A DNA stretch of 64,000 bases from Triplophysa rosa. Its lineage: Eukaryota; Chordata; Actinopteri; Cypriniformes; Nemacheilidae. A program made the position numbers and the translations under genes. How positions within the stretch are numbered: position 1 is the stretch's first letter; each line of letters opens with the position of its first letter. The stretch spans positions 6,363,556-6,427,555 of the forward strand of contig NC_079913.1 in NCBI RefSeq assembly GCF_024868665.1, written 5' to 3'. Of the stretch, positions 1 through 13,304 are shown in pieces. The notes under the pieces are model-generated. The model had not been told where the DNA came from and made no database searches. It worked only from the letters and a program-made list of their open reading frames with translations.

Positions 1-204
1 TTCATTTTAATATCACCCCTTTCACACAAACACAGTTTTGGTGCCAGAGCCAATGTCCAATTAGGCTCCGTTCCATGTGTTTCCACACCACCATCACCAA
101 CAACCTTATTTTCAAAGCTTACGATTTTCGGATCCTCGGTCTTGGCTGATAGGACAAAACCTGCCAGTTGGATGTTAAAATATTCTCTTGGTGGTCCAGT
201 GTAT

Positions 205-540
205 GAAATTTAGTGGCATCTAGTGGTGAGGCTGCGAACTGCAGCCAACGGCTCCCTCCATTCCCCACATTTCAAAGCACTACAGAGGCTGACACAGGAC
301 TAAGATGTCATGTTTTCGCTTCTTTTCCGAAGGAGATAACATATTTACGAAATGCGCTCTGTGGAGCAGTTTGTCCGTTTAGGGATACTGCAGAAAAAAA
401 CATGGTAAATTCTGTGCCAGGTGTATGTAGATAGAAATAGCTATGTGAGGTCTTTATACACCTCTGAAGACATAGTTATGTATATTAAATTGCAGTTCTG
501 TCAATAGATCCTCCACAAAATTACACACAGCACCTTTAAG
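205..540 (+). repeat. Dispersed teleost repeat, 3' part
   Basis: The stretch from tctagtggtgaggctgc, through gaaatgcgctctgtggagca, ggtctttatacacctctgaa and ctgtcaatagatcctcc, to cacagcacctttaag matches a repeat I remember as very common in zebrafish. Its family is unknown to me. The short open frame at 213-434 lies inside it and is not a gene. The left limit is not clear; bases 1-204 were not recognised. Confidence 0.55.
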
Positions 541-3412
541 TCTAGGTGTAATGCTTGATGAATGATGTTAAAGAGTAAGTATGAGCACCAGCTCCATCGG
601 AAGCAACATATTAGCAGTAAGTTCAGGCTTGCCGCTCTGTATGTGATTGCTGAGCCGGTCACTGTCCCCTCATCTTGTTGCCTCTCACCAACTCGGTTTT
701 CACATTTTCACCTCTCACTCTCTCTCAGATGCTGTGTGTGTCTGCGTGTCCATCTCTGAGGCCCGTCTCGCACAGTGCAGGTCTGCTCATGTCATGCTGG
801 GAATAGAATGATGTTCTCAATACTTTGGTGCTCTCTAAATTCCCTTTGAGGAGGGATTGAGACTGGGAAGAAAGAGGAGAGACAGAATAGCCCGGGAGCA
901 TTAAAGTGAAGCTGTCTGTTTTGTATTCTGTGGTCAGGTTTGAATTGCACACAGGCCCAGATATATAAGAGGTGGTTTTAAACCCTTCAGATCTTTTCTG
1001 TTCAGTAAATCGCATCCCAGGGGGATTGTTTACCCAAAAATTAAAATTCTGCCATTGTTTGCTTACTCTCATTTTGTTCCAAAGGCATTTGACTTTTCTG
1101 TGGAATGCAAGCAGTAATATTTAGCTGCTTTGTCCAAACAACATTCTGAAGTTTTATGAAGTTAATTTTATCTGCTTTTACTTGATGTTAAAAATATATG
1201 GGTTTGGTTTACGAACGAGTAAATGACAGAGTTTTCAGCTTTTGGTAGGGATGTACATTGCGCTTAGCTCACAATTTGAAAAGATAAGATACAGAATTCA
1301 CAATGATCATAGTATCACAATATTTTGAATACAATTATTAAAATAACAATTGTTAAAGAATCGAAATATTCAAGGTTTAATTGAACCTTTTGCATGAAAA
1401 TGCACAAAAATTGAGTCCGATACTGAAAATAAACAGAATTTCAAAATGTTTTTATATTATTTAGAAATTAAGAATGTTAATATTAATAATAAAGAAAGCT
1501 AAACCCCAAGAGAGAGAGCGTCTTAAAGCAGTAAAAAAGTACAAAATAAAGAAACACTTTTATGTGTTATATAATTTACATTATATACAGTATGTTGAAA
1601 GAGGTCACATGTTGGCAGCACAACCAATCGTACAGATTCTATTTCCTAAATCGCAGTATAGCTCTACAATATAAATCTTATATTTTTTAATAGCATGTGA
1701 TGTTACCCCCCTAGTCCCCTGAACTTAACTATTCATTCGGGAAAAAAACTGGACTTAAATTCTGTCTCATGTCTTTCACCCTTTTGGAATGATTAAAATT
1801 GACAATGACCAAAAATCTCACAGGCTTGTTTTAATGTGAACATTTTTTGTCTAAATCGGCGAATTAATGCAGTTTTCTCACCATATCTGTCCTTATTAAG
1901 AGCGTCTTTGACAGAGAGAGATATGGGGGAGAGCTACAGGAAGTCTCATCACTCTTTGAAAGTGACAGGAAACAAGAAGACAGAAGTGACGGAAGGAATG
2001 ACAGAGATGTCACTCATATACATCACTTTGAGCTAAAGTGTGTGTTTATGTGATGTATTACAGAACCTGCAACCTGGGAAGTGTGTGCTCCGCAGTTTCA
2101 CATTGTGAAATCATGCCTAACGTAGTCGCTTTGCTTTTTGGGTTTGTGGGGTATTAAAGGAATTTTTGAGGTTCAAAAGAAAAGATTTGCCATTGACAGC
2201 ATGGGTGGCTGTCGATTAGCTCAGAAAATAATTTTTACACTTCTCAGTTTGTAAAGCAAAAATTGTGTTTACAGAAATGCTTTTACAATGGATGCCTATG
2301 GGGCAAGGCATTCTATAAGGTTTATGCATTAGTCAAATGTTTGCATTGCATTCAAGCTACATTTTATCAGAATGTGTTTTACTATCCTTTATCACAAGTT
2401 ATCACAAATAAATTTTTATATAATGACTATACCATTAAAAAGACTTCTGATAAGTGCGTTATCTATTGTATGCCTAATTATTCAGTCTTTAGCTGAATTG
2501 CATTTCAATGGGTTGATGTGGTGAGAACCTCTCAATTTACCAAAATACACACGCAGCGCACCTGTGAGGCATGCAAGTATCCATTGCATGTGTGCGGATG
2601 TGCTGGAGATGTGTGGAAAATCTCTCAACCCATTACCTAATTGAGACTGATGCATTTTTAACAATACTAGGCAGCCTTTATTGAATCTCATCCACTGCAG
2701 AAGACATTAAAATATGCCCACAAAGTGAACTGCTAATAAGCTGAACCGTGGTAAGACCCGCCCTCATGGTACATCTCTCCCATCAGCACGGTCTAATGAT
2801 GTTGGGCGTGCCATCGCTGTGGTTCTCTTTGTTTGAAGACAAGACGCCCGAAGGCAGTCTAGGTGCGTGAGCACGTATGTATGTGTGCATTTGTGTCCGA
2901 AAGATTATACATGGTTGGTGTCAGACTTTGATTTGAATCTTTCATTTTCATCCAAGCGCCTAATGAGTCATGTTGGTAATTCCCCTCCCCAAATCTACAA
3001 AAAAATCTACAGGAATTCCTTACAGAAGGATGTATAATTAGGTCTAGTCTTGACTGTCTGCTTCTTAAAAGCAGACTGCCCTCTGAGGGCAAAACTGCGA
3101 CTGGAGATCTATTTGGAGAATGTGATTTGACTGAAGCACTCAAATTAAATTAAGGCAGTGTTGTTTGTCCATTCGCTTACTATTTGTTTTGAGCTTTTAA
3201 AACAGTTGCTTGCTCAGTCTGGAGTCACTTAAATGAGGTTATAGAGTAGATTAGAGACGAATGATTGCCATTAAGAGTTTGTTCTTAATTAACAAGCCTT
3301 CTCAGATCAACATTAGTGTTTTAGGCAACATTGGCAAACTCTTATGCTAGGGTTGTTTCACAAGGTTTGCAATGCAGTTTTATTATGACGCCTTGTAAGT
3401 TAATTTCGGCAT
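541..3412. other. No gene seen; one short foldback-repeat fragment
   Basis: AT-rich, with stop codons in all frames and no splice-bounded segment that reads as a known protein. The sequence at 1022-1085 (tacccaaaaattaaaattct...) is a degraded terminus of the foldback family annotated elsewhere in the window. Part of 1245-1350 resembles the degenerate 'cacaatattttgaat' repeats of fish genomes, without firm assignment. Confidence 0.5.
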
Positions 3413-3413
3413 G

Positions 3414-3572
3414 TGTTCCTGTAGCTCAGTTGGTTGACCATTGCATTAGCAACACAAAAGTCAGGGGTTCGTTTCTCAGATAAATGTATACATCTGAATG
3501 CACTGTAAATCGCCTTGGAGAAAAGTATCTTTTGCAGATTAGTCATTCCCAGAATGCATTGCATTTGTAAAT
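3414..3572 (+). repeat. tRNA-derived SINE
   Basis: The head gttcctgtagctcagttgg carries a pol III A box (TAGCTCAGTTGG, 3422-3433) and a B box (GGTTCGTTTCT, 3466-3476), as in a tRNA. The tail gaatgcactgtaaatcgcct followed by ggagaaaagtatcttttgca is the common fish SINE/LINE tail. It shares head and tail with the copies at 26863-27020, 31458-31545 and 37230-37352. It is not a functional tRNA: there is no acceptor stem or cloverleaf continuity. Confidence 0.75.
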
Positions 3573-3639
3573 GTTCATCCACGTTTTGCTGGAGAAAAAT
3601 ACACACACACACACGGCAAAATGTTTGAAGCATAAGTTA

Positions 3640-3945
3640 ACACCTGGACAATTCCAAGGTTATGGATGTGACATTTTCAGTCAAAACTTGAAATATACAT
3701 TTTTATAATAATATATTCAACCATCTGTTGATATTTGACTAAACCCATGATAATAGAGTGCAGACACCAGAAAAATATAGGTCTATGCATGAGTTTTCTC
3801 TTTTAAAAGAGGGAAAAATGAATGAGTTATGGATGTGACAAAATCTTATACACGTTTTTGAAAGACAACAGATTTTATAGGATTTCTGTGAATTAAAATG
3901 CACAAACCAAAAGCATTGATACTCAACAAATGGAGAAGGGATGGC
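3640..3945. other. Unclassified stretch with a repeated 'gttatggatgtgaca' motif
   Basis: GTTATGGATGTGACA occurs at about 3659-3673 and again at about 3827-3841, with AT-rich sequence between. It may be part of an old dispersed element. No coding potential is visible. Confidence 0.3.
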
Positions 3946-3978
3946 TCTTCTTAGAACACAAAATAGTTCATTTTCATT

Positions 3979-4225
3979 TTAAAGGAGTAGTTCACTATAC
4001 AATAAAAAATTCGTCATAATTCACTCACCCACATGTCATACAAGCCGTCCGTGTGTTTATTTCTTCTGTCAGAAACAAATTGAGGCCTTTGAGGAAGGCT
4101 TTCCAGGGTTCTTATCCATATAATGCACTTAAATAGGGGGCTGTAGGGTAAGGTCCAAATTTCAGTTTCATCGCAGCTTCAAAAGGCTCTACTTGACACC
4201 AGCCGATGAGTTGTTGAAGCACTGT
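3979..4225 (+). repeat. Dispersed teleost repeat beginning 'aaaggagtagttcact'
   Basis: The order of motifs (ttaaaggagtagttcact, tcactcacccacatgtcata, tttatttcttctgtcag, gaggaaggctttccagg, atataatgcactt, cgcagcttcaaaaggctct, accagccgatgag) matches a common cyprinid interspersed repeat known to me by sight. The right limit may extend to about 4450. It is probably a non-autonomous DNA element. Confidence 0.6.
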
Positions 4226-4229
4226 AAAC

Positions 4230-7200
4230 CAGTCCTGAATTCTTATTTTATTAGGTATTACTTTATTAGAATATTCATTTATTAGGTTTATTTGTGCCAG
4301 TAGCGTAGTATACACATTTTGCTTTAGTGAGCAACGTTCTTGAGGTAACCCGTGTCTCCAGTGTCACACCAGTAGAAAAGCTGAAAAATTCTCTACCCTT
4401 TTGTCTGGCTGCGCGCAAAGTGTGTATTTTTTCACTAAGAGCATCAGAGAAGCCTCCAGAGATGGTGTGAAGCTTTATGAAGGATGTCCACGGTTCAAAC
4501 AGAACAGAAAATAGCAGTAAATCGACCCCATGTGGAAAGACTGATGAGACCTGAGGGAAGGGAATAGCTGGATGTTGTCCAGGGTTAGCTAATAAAGCGC
4601 TGTGAGCTTTTTTCTGGATCATATCTGTCATTACAGAGATGCTTTACTGTCTTTGTTTTACACACAGCACCCCACCCCCAAACACCCCATATAGGTTAGA
4701 GCCTATAAGCACTTACCCGTCTACACTGTGATGTCCTGCTAAAGAGCATTAAAATGTCATTCCCCCGGTGAATCTGTCTTTAATGAATCAGAAAACTTCG
4801 AGGACTTTAAAAAGTCTCCAAATCTTCGATCCTTAATGAAGTTTTGCTTTTTGGCAAGACCTGCTCTGCTTGGAGAAAGAATTTCAGCGTTCCTAAAAGC
4901 ACATAATGGAATCTGTTCCTCTGTAAGTCTGTATGTTTTTGCAGTCTGTAACATTTAATTTGAGCCACAGGCGGCGGAAAGCACTAGATATTCGTATTCA
5001 AGTATTCATGGTTGCATATGTGATTTTCCAGGCCATGATCGTCAGCGGAATAGAGATGAATGTGAGGGTGCATGCTGGGATATGTTGATTCTGCTGAGGG
5101 CTATAGGAAAGTTAAGGGGTGTGTTATTTTACGGAAGCTGCTCGAAATGAAATGTTTGCATATATCTTATGTAGTATACACTGTGCTATAAACAAAGTAT
5201 GCATTATGCAACAATATACGTTTACTGTATTACATTGTTTTCACATTACCTCATTATGTTTTGTTTAATTTAGCGAGTGTCGTCCAGTTATCATCTCAAA
5301 ATAAGGTCATTTTGCGTTTTTAATCCAGTATGGGAATGGAAGGTCAAATCAGGTGCATTGAATTGTGGGATACTATGAAAGATCTTTTTTGAAATCATAA
5401 AATGTGCCTATATTGCAAATGTAGTAGTAGGTCATTATCCATCATGCCAATGATATTTCAAAATTTTACTCATGCGAGGGTATAAACAATTTTCAACTAT
5501 TCCTCCAATATAAAACAAATGGAAAAGCCACCAGATTAAAATAATTGAATAATATATATTTTAATTATAGATATGCAAAATGCGGATTTCCGAGCACTAA
5601 TCATTTCAGAGCGAATTACTTTTTTCCTGTTTTTATTGGAGCATAACGGATATCTTTAGTCTCCGGTGCTCCTTCATCCAAGAACTTGGAGTGGAAAATG
5701 GTGAAGTAGATCATTAACCTTAATGAGATGAGTTAATTGAGCTTAATCAGTCAGGGAAAATGAGAGTGAGACCCAGAGCTTCGGATTCCAGTTGGGCTGT
5801 TATCATTAATGTCAGCCACGACTATAACGCACGGATGCTTTGCTATATAGATGCACGGGTTTATTTGATATATAAATCAGGTTAAATGTATATCTGTTCT
5901 TTGATTTATAGTGACTACATCGGCTAGAAAATTACGACCCCTCTAAACTTCGAAATATTTTTCTTTTTATCTCTGCCATTACTGTTTTTATGAGGACGTA
6001 AAGCTGCCGATATTATTTTAGATCGTGGACGGCTTGGGAATGGTAGTGTCTATATAAATGCTCCTTTATATTTTCAAGATTAAATTTTTATATTTCCTGT
6101 TTATCTTTATTGAAAGATCAAAAGGTACAGACAAAATCAATTATTTGTCAGATAATGTTCTACTACCTACTACTAGTTAATTTATATTTATTAAACGGTC
6201 AGTTCTGGTCCTTGATTCTGATTGGTTGAGCCGAGTTTGAAGCCGTTACAAAATACCCCAATTTATAACTGCTGACCGCATTACATAGCCTAAATATCAC
6301 TTTATTTACTTTATTTTATGAAACCTTGCTACGCATATGGAATAACAGTTATATCCGAATAACTCTGCTTCGCGTCGTGTCACAACGCCCTAAGCTGTTA
6401 AAAAATGCACTGTAACCCACTGCTTCTTGGGGCTTATTGCTTATATATTTTTGTATATTAGCTTTTTTCTGGCTTGAGCTTGTAAAATTTGATCACAGCA
6501 TTAAATTTAAGTTAATTTTCTTAAATTTTCACATGAAATGTAGCTTTTTTTCAAAAGATTGAACACTGCATGTTAAACATGATGTAAATTCAGCATCTGA
6601 ATTTTCACATTATTTTTGCTTATTAACAGGTTCATATGGGACACGCCAGTCGCTGGGGTGAGGTGACCTCATGGTGTCCTGGAACATTAGGTGGAGGTCA
6701 CAAGGTCCTTGTCAGGCTAATTATGTAAGACAATGATACATTACTGTGCTTGTTTTCTATAATACCTATGTGTGGCTCTTTGCAGATATATGGTACTACT
6801 CTTAATAGACAGTGTGTATAATGAAATTGATTTTATTCATAAGGTTGAGAGGTAAGAGCCAGTAAATAAAAAGGTTTATCGCATGTAAAAAGATGGTTTA
6901 TAGCTATTAGGGCGTGTTTTAAAACGTATACAACACAATTTTGAAACAAATGTAACACCAAAGGTTTTAACTTTCATGCCATCGTGCCACCAGTCACAAC
7001 TGTTAGATATACGCAAAGATACAGATTGGCTGTGTGGATTATCCAGTGAACTTTGGCCCAGGGGTGACCCAGCAACACCCTATCAGGATTTAGGGGTGAG
7101 GCTGAATCTGTTCCAAAAAGGATGAACATCTGGTCAAGCCCACGCGTTGATTTCAGAGCCCCCAACCGTGACAAGAGTCAATACACACTTTTAAAATGAC

Positions 7201-10100
7201 TCGGAAGTCTTTCTTATCAAGGGGATGTACAGTATATGAAACTATGCAAATGATGACTGCAATCCCATTAGAATCGCTGCCATTTATCATCTTTTAATCT
7301 GTGTAACTACACACGCCGAATCCACTTCACTTCTTTAGTTTGCTTTGTATGAAAATGATATTGCTGAGTGCCTCTGTGTGTTTAATTCAACCAGATGTCT
7401 CATCAGGGCCAATATCTCTAGAGGTATGAAAAGGTCGTTCCTATCCGTATTTCGTAGCGTTTTGTTTAATTCAAATGATTTATGAACAAACCGCACCTGT
7501 TTGGTCAGTAAGCCTAAGCCAAGTATCTTACTCGCAGAAAGTTGGTCTGCATCTTATAGTTGTTTAGCCCAATTACTGTCTGAGAGGACTGTGTGAGAGA
7601 TAAGGATTAAGGCCCATTCACACAATGGAGGATAATGATAATAATCGATCACGTTTCAAAAAGCATTCTAAATAGCGAAGAGGAAAGAGTCCAGAACAAT
7701 AATGATAGAGGAACGATATCGTTGAAATGCCAAAACTGTTCAAATGTGAAACTGCAGTAGGCCTATGTGAGCTTAGAATAAGCATAATGTTATTGTCAGT
7801 TGGGGTGGACAGATATACTCTTCTCCTTAAAATGATCTTTATCGTTCATGGTGTGAACAGGACTTTGGTGTAACAAAACCACGGTACCTTTCATAATGTA
7901 CGGTAAAGTCGAAGTAAAGGCGAGAAGCAATAGCAGTTAATGCAAGACTTTAAATATATGTTCAGTCTCTGCTGTCTCGAGCATTGCCAGTGTTAATGGA
8001 TTTTATTTCCGCCTGTCCTTAATTTTAATTGTTGATGGGTTTGTGTTTGTGTGGATAATTAAAGCTGTATGGTTTCATTTGGGAGATGCACTGTTAAATG
8101 TTCGCCATCCGTTCTCGGGAGGAAATCCAGACAGTGCTGTAGTCATGACAGTCAGACTAACCAGCTCAGAGGTGTCTTAGCGGTTCCGTCTAAGATTGAT
8201 TGTTTTACTGGACTGTTGAGTGCACGGGTCTAGGGTTCTTTACATCGCTTATATTTAGCAATTGTTAGATAGTCAGATGCTCATGTTATCGTAACATGAT
8301 GTTCATCTACTGTAAAATGTTTCAATAAGCTACTGATTTTAATTCTACTGTAGATGCATTACAATTTAGTGTACCTTTAATTTACATAAAACGCACATTA
8401 AATATACATTCAGATGTTGCCCTGGTGGAAGCAAGCTTCATTGCATTGTGAGTTCATTGTGTGTTTCTTTATCAGTAAAAGTAATGATTTGGGGAAAAGG
8501 GAAAGCATCTTTGTTTGGTGAAAATAACTGTATTTTCCAATCCTTTAAGAGACCATATCCATTATGATGCGGAGATGAGATGGTATTTTGAAGATCAAGA
8601 CAATTACGCTTGGTAGGTCATGGCTGAGCTGTGTTTTGAGATTTCCTGCACAAATACCTGCAATTACCACCTGTACGGGAAATGCTCAAAGCCTTCAGAT
8701 TGTGTGATTGTCCACCTATAAGCGTCCTAAGCAGAAGGTTATTTCAGACAAGATAGATTTGAGACATTTTTGCATCGAATCTGTTTATTTCTTTGAAACT
8801 GCATAAAATCTGCAAACCCAGTCCAAACCGTATCCAATTCAAATCTGAAATAACTTTTTTCTGTAATATTGAATGTACTGAAGCTGGAGATTTTTATGGT
8901 CAATAAGTCAAATTAAATAAGGTTGTTATATTTGATCTGGACTTTCAACTATCCCTTTGCATCAACTGTTGATGTATAGTCTCTTGGCATTGTTCTTAGG
9001 CTTACATCATTACCATAGCAACCAGTGTAGATACACCAGATGTTAAAGACACTGCCTGAACGGATACATCAGATTTCATCACTCGCAAAAGGACCTGGCA
9101 GACAGTAAGTCCAACAGATCGGATTTTAAAACCAAATCACATTTGTGTGCAGCGTGAAGCCTCTTAATGAATTCCCTCGCCCTCGGGAGACGGTCGAAAG
9201 GTGTTTTGCCAAAACAAAACCCAATATCTTAACTGCGGACCCCTTAATGTGCACTTTGATAGTTTTGTTGCTAGCCTGTTTTCTAAGCAATTGATTTATC
9301 CGTGATCCGGCGCTCTTCCGGGAGACAATCAGTGGACTGTGCTTGTTGGGAAATGGCCCCAAATTGCTGGGATACCAGCAGCGGTCATAATCGGACACAA
9401 CACAGACGGCAGTCTAACGACACATGCTAATCTTCAAAGAATATTCAAAGAACATCAAGATGCTAATGCGTTTGATTCAGGCCAAACCAACTTTGTTGAC
9501 GCACGATTCACACGAGTCACGATTCCAAGGTTTTGATGGCCTTTTAGTAAATTCAGTGTGTGGACGGGTGGAATGACGCTTTTGTTTGTAGCGTGTGTGT
9601 GGGTTTCAGAGAAATCCAATTTTAGATAATGGAGACAGTAATTAAAATTTATTCTGCCACCACAATTCGGACCTCCGTAATTCATCCGCCCTGTCATAAT
9701 GGATGTGGATGCGCTCTTAGCAAATGTGGACGCTTAAATTTACACCAGAAAAGTAACAATATCAAACATGTTTACACCCTGATACCCCCAGTCTGTTTCA
9801 ATTTGACACAGGCCGCAATTATAAACTTTAATTAGAGTAAGAAAAAAATGTAGGGGTATGTCGGTTGATGTAATCCCCTTCTCGCTTATTAAAGCAGCTA
9901 TATAACTGTTTGGCATCATTGGAGAACCTAATTCCTAAGAGTCTCATATTTTAATTAGGAGAGACTTTGAGATGGCGCTTTCTTCCTCGTGTGCAGGAGT
10001 AATTCGATGGTGGAGCTCGGTGAGTGGTCGTAAAATTTTGCTGTTTTATCATATCACGTCACAACAGTCGACACTGAGAAGCTCTTTGTTGACATATATA
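4230..10100. other. Long stretch without recognised genes
   Basis: No exon of pdzrn4 or any other protein could be recognised. The sequence at 6195-6420 (gtcctt-gattctgattggttg ... aacagttatatccgaataactctg) resembles a cyprinid repeat. The block 9126-9850 has unusually balanced, non-repetitive composition and is treated as a candidate regulatory block in the findings. A near X-box (ATTACCATAGCAAC) lies at 9009-9022. Confidence 0.5.
6195..6420. repeat. Probable dispersed cyprinid repeat
   Basis: The motif order ggtccttgattctgattgg, aagccgttac, ggaataacagttatatcc and cgcgtcgtgtcacaacgccc is one I associate with a high-copy cyprinid DNA repeat. I cannot name the family or set exact ends. Confidence 0.4.
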
Positions 10101-10103
10101 CAA

Positions 10104-10195
10104 TAGGGTTGTCACGGTACCATAAACATATCTTACGATACTGTACTGGTCGAAGTATCACGATACCAAACACTATCACGGTATGCTGCAGTGCT
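10104..10195. repeat. Degenerate 'gtcacggtacc' repeat
   Basis: gggttgtcacggtaccataa, cgatactgtactgg, agtatcacgataccaaac and atcacggtatgc show the alternating cacgatac/cacggtat pattern of a dispersed fish repeat. The family is not assigned. Confidence 0.35.
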
Positions 10196-10403
10196 GGCTA
10201 TATGACAAAATATATGAACAGATGGCATGAAGCAGTCCACATGATATTTACTATAGTAAACTAGGATGCTATAATGTATTACAGTATTACTTCACTCATT
10301 TAAAGTACACTATGTATTTTGTAGTATTACCGTAGTAATTTGAAAAACTGTAAATACTTGTATAGGGATGCCCCCTAATGGAGGCATTTTCACAAAGCTT
10401 AAA

Positions 10404-10680
10404 ATGAGAGTTCACCCAAAAATGAAACTTCTGTCATCATTTGCTTACCCTCTTGTCATTTCAAACCTGTATGACTTTCTTTCTTCTGCAGAACACAAAA
10501 GGAGATATTTTGAAGAATGTAACTGGCACCCTTCAGTTGCGTTGGTTTTGTGTCCATACAGTAGAGGTGAATGGGTGCTGGTGCTGTTCAGTTACCAACT
10601 TTCTTCAAAATATCTTCTTTTGTCTTCTGCAGAAGATTAAATGATGACAGAATTTTCATTTTGGGTGAACTATCGCTTAA
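10404..10680. mobile_element. Foldback MITE-like element, cyprinid type
   Basis: The left end gttcacccaaaaatgaaact and right end ttcattttgggtgaactatc are inverted copies. Inside, gaacacaaaaggagatattt pairs with atatcttcttttgtcttctg, so the whole ~275 bp can fold into one hairpin. It contains no transposase. It resembles the palindromic MITEs of cyprinids (Angel-like by memory; family name not verified). Overlapping open frames on both strands are artefacts of the palindrome. Confidence 0.75.
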
Positions 10681-10689
10681 ACAGCAGTG

Positions 10690-12825
10690 CTCTATAAATA
10701 AAAAAAAGTTGCACATTTTTCACATTGAGAAAATGAAAAACAACAAAAACAAAAGTGATATTTTTTGTCTGAAGGAATGTGAAAGCCGTGAAAAATGGAC
10801 AAAAAAATATGAATCTGAGAGTGTTCATACCAGAATTCCAAACCAGCATTGTGATTTCCACGCTAGTCTTACTTTTTATTCCTAATATAATAATATATCT
10901 TGCAATGCTCATGTATAGCTGTAAATATTATGAAATATTTGGGTTAATGGACGCCATAGCTGACATCTGTCCAGACGACGATGTCACTCACATGTTGGTG
11001 GTGGTAATTGATGAACGAGGGCTGTGTTTATTACTGACAGCTGGCTTACTTGGCCTTTCTCCCCTTGCTAGCTCAACCTTCACAGACCCGAAATAGCCAA
11101 TTACTGCAGCTGCTATTGGACGTAACAGGCCAATGAGCAAATGGCTGTCCTGGGACCAAATTGAGGGGGTGGGCCAAAGGTGCAAAAAGAGCCATGTACA
11201 GTTCAACCCAATGCACCTGATCCCACAATTCACCGTGTGTGTACTACCCAGATCAGTATGGTGTTCACTTTCTGCATGACGGTGATCTTCTGACCGCCTC
11301 TGACCCTGAGACTTATGGTCCGTGACGTCTCTTGCTCTTTGTTATAAATCAGCTTTTAATTAGACACTAAGGCTTATAATGCTAATCAGGCATTGGAAAG
11401 TGTTAGATAAACCTTCTGGTGAGTGAAATTGAACGTGATGATACTGTAGTAATTTCGCTTTTATTACCTAGTCTGGTTTTTGTGTGCAAGTGGTGTTTTG
11501 GAACATTTCAACTGTCGTTTTCAACATGCGTGAAGTAAATGTAGAGTACTATACGTGAAAAGTGTAAAATATGTAAATAAAAGCTATATTGCTTTTGATC
11601 TTGATCATGGCCTCAAATCCAGAATTTTGATCATGAACACACAATTTCTTTGTCAATCCCAGAATGCTCTGCAGTATGCTGCACATGAATGAGTACAGTT
11701 CTGCAGATCAAAAAGCTGCGACAGCTCTTTGATATGTGCCTTCACTGAGGTGTATGATATCACAAAAGTCAGCCCGATCTTACAGTGACAGCTATTGTGA
11801 TGCTGCATGCATCATTGTCCACCTCGGTTATACTGTGGCTTGCCATCTGTAACCCATCTGAAGGTCTGCACACACAGCAGGTACCTCGAACACAATGTGT
11901 GCATGGTTGGAAATGAACTCCGTTGCTCGGCCGTAGGTGATTCAATGGCAGAAAGTAAAAAATGACATACTTTTGATTTCATGGAGACCAGACTTTTTGC
12001 AGATGGTCAAAAGCTGACCACAGAAGACCACTCGGGTTAATTACACAACTAAATGACACGTTTTGATTGTTCATCTCTGAAGTCTAATACTCTGTAAAAC
12101 CCCTGTGATAGTTCATAGCTGTTGATGACGGCACTTTTGGTCCAATTTAGTAATGCTGAATTACTGTGCGCATTACCCAGTGCTCCTGTGATCAAAATAT
12201 CCCCCGCAGTTTGTTTTGTCTCGCTGTTTGATAAGTTTCCTGAGGTTTTCATGCAAGATTCTTTCATTAGCTCATTATGTATCCCATTATCGTTTCTCTG
12301 GCGATGTGGTCGGGTCAGGCAGCAGTGTGCTAGAGTCACTGAATGGGAAATCTAAGGCAGAGTGGGCAGATAAAGCAAGAATTACTTGCCTCAGCTTGTG
12401 GGATTTACTCCAGCCCAGTGGTTTATATTGGCTTTATCAGAGTTATTTTAGAGATATTGGGCAAATGTATTACGCCTGTGAATTGCACAGCCTATTTGCA
12501 TGCGCTGTATGCGTGTATGCAATTACACAGTGCAATTCAGAGCAGGATATTATCGCTGAGCTTTGATAATAAGGTGCATTATATCAAAATAAGGCTAATT
12601 TACTTAACATTAAAATTAACCAAAATTAGAGGTGTTGGCTCTGTGTAAAATGTATTAATCAGCCTCAACACATTAACGTGTAAATGTAGCTTGAAATTAA
12701 CTTTGCATTGAGCTTAGCTTTGTATATGCTAGCTGTAAATGTTAAATGTTAAATGCTCCCTCATTTGTAAGCTGCGATGAATACAAACATCTGCAATATT
12801 TTTATATTTGGTATAAAAATAGTTA
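10690..12825. other. No gene seen
   Basis: The short open frames here have no recognisable motif or conserved splice boundaries. The block 11000-11350 is less AT-rich than its flanks but reads as no known protein. A regulatory role for the short-form promoter is possible but not shown. Confidence 0.4.
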
Positions 12826-12827
12826 TT

Positions 12828-13304
12828 AAAGGGATACTTCACCCAAAAATGAAAATTCTGTCATCATTTACTCACTCATTCATTGAAGGGACGGTTCACC
12901 CAAATTCTGTCATCATTTACTCACCACAACAGAGTTGCTCCAAATCTGTACAAATTTCTTTGTTCTGATGAACACAGAGAAAGATATTTAGAAGAATGCT
13001 TACAACCAGACAGATTTTGCCTCCCATTGACTACCATAGTAGGAAAAAATACAATGGTATTGTATTGCCCCAGAACTGTTTGCTGTCCTTCATTCTTCAA
13101 AATGTCTTCTTTTGTGTTCAACAGAACAAAAAAATGATAAAGTAATTTTCCCTACTATGGTAGTCAAGATCTGTTTGGTTATAAGCATTCTTCCAAATAT
13201 CTTTCTCTGTGTTCATCAGAACAAAGAAATTTATACAGATTTGGAACAACTCGATGGGGAGTAAATGATGACAGAATTTTCATTTTTGGGTGAAGTATCC
13301 CTTT
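12828..13304. mobile_element. Foldback MITE-like element with duplicated left terminus
   Basis: The outer arms match perfectly for about 45 bp (aaagggatacttcaccc at 12828 against gggtgaagtatcccttt at 13288-13304). The arms continue through tttctttgttctgatgaaca and ccatagtagg on both sides. The left arm has an extra partial terminus starting at 12885 (gaagggacggttcaccc), a duplication of the element's own end. It has no transposase. Open frames across it are palindrome artefacts. Confidence 0.8.

Noticed and set aside
3414..3490. Possible tRNA gene
   Set aside because: A and B boxes are present, but there is no closing acceptor stem and the sequence continues into a SINE tail.
10368..10912. 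Several overlapping frames on both strands
   Set aside because: They lie in or beside a palindromic MITE-like element, which produces mirrored open frames.
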